A DNA stretch of 7,152 nt from Omnitrophica WOR_2 bacterium RIFCSPLOWO2_12_FULL_51_24. GTDB lineage: Bacteria; Omnitrophota; Gorgyraeia; Pluralincolimonadales; Pluralincolimonadaceae. Below, piece after piece: positions 4,651-7,152 of this stretch. Position numbers and translations under genes: made by a program. Numbering within the stretch: the first letter of the stretch is position 1; every line of letters begins with the position of its first letter. The stretch covers positions 1 through 7,152 of the forward strand of contig MHHC01000037.1 in the NCBI GenBank assembly GCA_001805885.1, given 5' to 3'. The notes under the pieces are model-generated. The model was not told where the DNA came from, ran no database searches, and saw only the letters and a program-made list of their open reading frames with translations.

Positions 4651-7134
4651 TCAATTTACCTCCCCTGCTTTTTCTGAGACATTATCTTTCATCCATTCCA
4701 GCTTTTCCTTGGCATATTTTGCCTCTTCGAGATTCGTGCCGGCCAGTTCCTCATATATCTTTCTCGCGTCTTTCCACCGCCCTTTGCTCTCGAAGAGCGC
4801 GGCGGCACGCAGTCCCGCCCTCCCCGACCATCTCCTTATCTCCGGGTAAAGATACTTGACCTTAAGGAATTCGGCGACCGCCTGTTCCGCGTCACCATTC
4901 TCCTCATAACACTCGCCGATAAGAAATTGCGTCTCGGCATTAAAGTCGCTCTGCGTTTCGGTTATCGCGAGCCGGTATTTTTCTACGGCCGCATTATATA
5001 ATTTCTTCTGCTTGAGGATATCCCCTATCTTTTTGTCCGCGACTTTCTCGAATTGGGTCCCGGGATATTTTTCGGTTATTACCTTCAATTCCCTTATTGC
5101 GTCGTCGGCGCGGCCGCTTTCGGCGAGGATATCGCCTATCTTCATCGTGCTTTCCACCGCTGTCTTTGACGCCGGGTACGCTTCTATTATGTGTTCAAAT
5201 TTCCTGGTGGCCCCTTCGATGTCTCCGGTCTTATAAAGTATAAAGGCGCTCCAATATTCCGCTTCGTCAGCGATCTTGCTGGGCGGCGACTTACCGGCCA
5301 AGGCGTCGAAATACACCTTCGCCTTTGAGAACTGTGCGTTATTGTAATAATATTGGCCCAGCCATAGTCTCACATCATCGGTTATCTCTGAGTTCGGGTA
5401 TTTCGCTATATACCCGTCGAACTGTGCCAGAGCATCCCTCTCCTTACCCCACTGATAGTAAGACCAGCCGATCTCGTAAAAACTAAGGCGGGCATGGACG
5501 GAATCAGGGTATTCCTTTATGAGTTTATTGAATGCGGTTATAGCCTCGCTATATTTTGCCATATTGAAAAGACAGTTAGCCTCCTGAAACACCACCTCGG
5601 GGATATGGACGCTCCTAGGATAGGCTGCGATGAACTTCTGAAAAACCTCATTCGCGGATTGAAAATTCCCGGCCCGGAAATACGATAACCCCAGATGCTG
5701 AAGGGCATCCTCTCTCAGCCTTGAATTGGGAAAATTGCCCGGAAGGCTCTGGAAAGCGAGTGTGGCGCCGTCATAATTGCCCGTCCTGAACATCGTGATA
5801 CCCAGCTGATATTGGGCGTAATCGCAAATGATGGAATCCCTGTAATCCTTCAGTATCTCATCGTAAGACTGCCGCGCCTTTTCATAATCCTTGAGCTCCA
5901 AGGCTGTGTCTCCTATGAGCGAAATGGCGCTGGCTTTGAGGTTCCTGTCCTGCGACCTTTTTACTACCTCCTCAAAGTTAATGACCGCCTTTTGCGGATC
6001 GTTAAGGCGCAAAAGCGTCCAACCCAGATTATAGTAGAACTGCGGAAGAAGCGCCGATGCGGAAAATCTCGATATCGCCTCCTCGTATAGTTCCTTCGCC
6101 TGCTTAAACTTTTCAAGGTTATAAAGACAGTCGCCCTTCCACAAATAGGCGTCGCCCAACAGGGCGGAATTCTGGAATTTTAGGATCATCTCATCATAGC
6201 TTACCGCAGCATTCGGATAGTCTTTCATGGAAGTATAGCATTGGCCGGCGCCGAAGATGGCGGAATCGGTCACCGGGCTGTCCGGATAAACGCGCCGAAA
6301 TTCCAAAAAATCATCGAGCGCGGCTTTATAATTGCCTGCCTTGAAATCCGCCCAGCCTTTTCCGTAGAGGGCATAAGCCTCCCATGCGGCTCCCGGGCTT
6401 ATTTCAATGGCCTTCGCGTAGTCTCCCGCCGAAGCCGCGTAGTCCCGCAGGGCATAGTCGACCTCCCCTAACAGGAAATAAGCCTCAGGTAATTTTTTCG
6501 ATACTGTGAATTCCTTCAAAAAGTCTTTGAGCTGTTTCTTTGCCTCATCAAATTTTCCGCTCATAAAAACCGATTCGGCTATTTTGTACTTCGCGTCGGC
6601 GACCAGGCTGTCGTCCGGAAATTTTTTCACAAAGGCTTCGAAGGAACCGATCGCGGCGTCATATTCCTTCAAATTGTAATAGCCCCAGCCTTTCGAATAA
6701 TACGCGGCCGGCCCATATTTTGAATCCTGAAAATCTTCTATTACCTTCTGATATCGGTCGAGGGCCTGCTTGAAATCCTTCCCGCGGAAATAGACCTCGG
6801 CAGACCAGTATACCGCTTCATCGTAAAGATGTTTGGCGGAAGCGGATGAAAGGACGAGGTCGAATTCGTTAAGCGCCTGGGCATTCTTGCCGAGCATAAG
6901 ATAAGATCTGCCAAGGATAAGGTGAGCCTCGTCCCTGTGGTCGCTTTGGGGATAAATGGCGAGAAAACGCTCCAATTGCTCCTGAGAGATATCGTAAAAC
7001 CGGTCCTCGAAAGCCTTTTGGGCCAGGGTAAAATCATCCTTGGCCGGATCGGGGCTCTTGACCTCGGCCGGGAATCCGAAGGATGACATAACCATAAGAA
7101 AAATAAGGGAAAAAAGAAAGGCTTTGATCCGCAT
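4651..7134 (-). CDS. Large exported TPR-repeat protein (about 21 units), YbgF/BamD-like
   Basis: This 827-residue protein has an N-terminal signal peptide (basic MRIK, hydrophobic residues 5-20, likely cleavage after FPA at residue 23). Nearly all the rest is tandem helical repeats: I count about 21 units of 36-38 residues, many ending in a Tyr/Phe-Pro-x-Ser turn (for example YPQS, FPDD, YPDS, FPNS, YPAS). That spacing and turn resemble the TPRs of periplasmic YbgF/CpoB and the outer-membrane factor BamD, although both are far shorter. No enzymatic domain is visible. It probably acts as a periplasmic scaffold, and its place 1 base before the ExbB-like gene suggests it works with that motor, as CpoB does with Tol-Pal (inference). 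The ATG is preceded by AAGG at 5 bases, and an in-frame TGA at 7152-7150 with no ATG, GTG or TTG in between fixes the start. The exact partner is unknown. Confidence 0.9.
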   Translation of the reverse strand: MRIKAFLFSLIFLMVMSSFGFPAEVKSPDPAKDDFTLAQKAFEDRFYDISQEQLERFLAIYPQSDHRDEAHLILGRSYLMLGKNAQALNEFDLVLSSASAKHLYDEAVYWSAEVYFRGKDFKQALDRYQKVIEDFQDSKYGPAAYYSKGWGYYNLKEYDAAIGSFEAFVKKFPDDSLVADAKYKIAESVFMSGKFDEAKKQLKDFLKEFTVSKKLPEAYFLLGEVDYALRDYAASAGDYAKAIEISPGAAWEAYALYGKGWADFKAGNYKAALDDFLEFRRVYPDSPVTDSAIFGAGQCYTSMKDYPNAAVSYDEMILKFQNSALLGDAYLWKGDCLYNLEKFKQAKELYEEAISRFSASALLPQFYYNLGWTLLRLNDPQKAVINFEEVVKRSQDRNLKASAISLIGDTALELKDYEKARQSYDEILKDYRDSIICDYAQYQLGITMFRTGNYDGATLAFQSLPGNFPNSRLREDALQHLGLSYFRAGNFQSANEVFQKFIAAYPRSVHIPEVVFQEANCLFNMAKYSEAITAFNKLIKEYPDSVHARLSFYEIGWSYYQWGKERDALAQFDGYIAKYPNSEITDDVRLWLGQYYYNNAQFSKAKVYFDALAGKSPPSKIADEAEYWSAFILYKTGDIEGATRKFEHIIEAYPASKTAVESTMKIGDILAESGRADDAIRELKVITEKYPGTQFEKVADKKIGDILKQKKLYNAAVEKYRLAITETQSDFNAETQFLIGECYEENGDAEQAVAEFLKVKYLYPEIRRWSGRAGLRAAALFESKGRWKDARKIYEELAGTNLEEAKYAKEKLEWMKDNVSEKAGEVN
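4658..4665 (-). promoter_or_regulatory. Strong ribosome binding site of the exbB-like gene
   Basis: The minus strand reads GGGGAGGT, 8 bases before the ATG at 4649, inside the last codons of the TPR gene. It is one of the strongest such sites in the operon and fits a need for more motor subunit, since the family assembles as an ExbB pentamer around an ExbD dimer. Confidence 0.7.
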
Positions 7135-7139
7135 GGTAA

Positions 7140-7143
7140 CCTT
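7140..7143 (-). promoter_or_regulatory. Ribosome binding site of the large TPR gene
   Basis: The minus strand reads AAGG, then 5 bases, then the ATG at 7134. An in-frame TGA at 7152-7150 rules out a longer protein using a standard start codon. The AT-rich bases between that TGA and the AAGG are too few to judge as a promoter. Confidence 0.55.
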
Positions 7144-7152
7144 AATATATCA

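Larger units (their letters stand above)
1..7134 (-). other. Single compact operon of ten co-directional genes
   Basis: All ten genes lie on the minus strand. Junctions in order of transcription are: 1-base gap, direct abutment (TAG then ATG), 55-base overlap, 4-base ATGA overlap, 4-base ATGA overlap, 5-base gap, 3-base gap, 23-base overlap, 1-base gap. No junction has room for a promoter or a terminator hairpin. Co-transcription and translational coupling are therefore inferred throughout. Only 18 bases precede the first gene in this window, so the promoter cannot be seen; the last gene runs off the left edge, so the end of the operon is also unseen. Confidence 0.85.

Noticed and set aside
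4186..4677. Plus-strand open frame of 163 codons opposite exbB
   Set aside because: Its hydrophobic stretches are reverse readings of the exbB membrane helices, and the exbB frame matches the family along its whole length.
4651..7134. Recent tandem duplication within the large TPR gene
   Set aside because: The repeat units share only a TPR pattern at the protein level; I saw no long identical stretches at the DNA level, so the repeats look old.

Overview
The window is one unbroken run of ten genes, all on the minus strand. Transcription runs from the right end (7134) to the left end, where the last gene is cut off. Neighbouring genes overlap or lie within 5 bases of each other, so this reads as a single operon (inference). 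Its promoter must lie upstream of 7152 and its terminator beyond base 1. No RNA genes, insertion sequences, CRISPR arrays or gene-free stretches of more than a few bases were seen.

Order of transcription: (1) a large secreted protein of about 21 TPR units (7134-4651); (2) an ExbB/TolQ-type motor subunit (4649-4026); (3) an ExbD/TolR-type motor subunit (4025-3618); (4) a TonB-like energy transducer (3672-2830); (5) a small one-pass membrane protein with a four-cysteine zinc ribbon (2833-2576); (6) a 65-residue winged-helix protein of the DUF2582 type (2579-2382); (7) CutA (2376-2059); (8) a secreted TPR protein (2055-1213); (9) a pyridoxamine-phosphate-oxidase-like split-barrel protein (1235-771); (10) the start of a secreted protein with a small beta domain, a TPR-like segment and a PDZ domain (769 to beyond base 1).

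Genes 1-4 form a coherent envelope module: a cytoplasmic-membrane ExbB/ExbD motor, a TonB-like arm reaching into the periplasm, and a large TPR scaffold probably exported to the periplasm. Genes 8 and 10 are also exported, so much of the operon concerns the envelope of a diderm bacterium. Genes 5-7 and 9 are small proteins with no obvious mechanistic link to it. TPR-rich exported proteins next to ExbB/ExbD/TonB sets and DUF2582-type proteins suggest an uncultivated lineage such as Candidatus Omnitrophota (OP3) or a relative. That is an impression from gene content, not a demonstrated placement.

The main surprise is in the motor. The membrane aspartate that ExbD, TolR and MotB use for proton transfer is asparagine here (Asn23), and in the partner ExbB the third-helix positions matching E. 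coli Glu176 and Thr181 are Gln157 and Met162. The TonB-like protein nevertheless keeps the Ser-x3-His pattern in its membrane helix. Either the motor works by different chemistry or it has become a structural, non-conducting complex. A second unusual feature is a tract of three identical 21-bp repeats inside the TonB-like gene.
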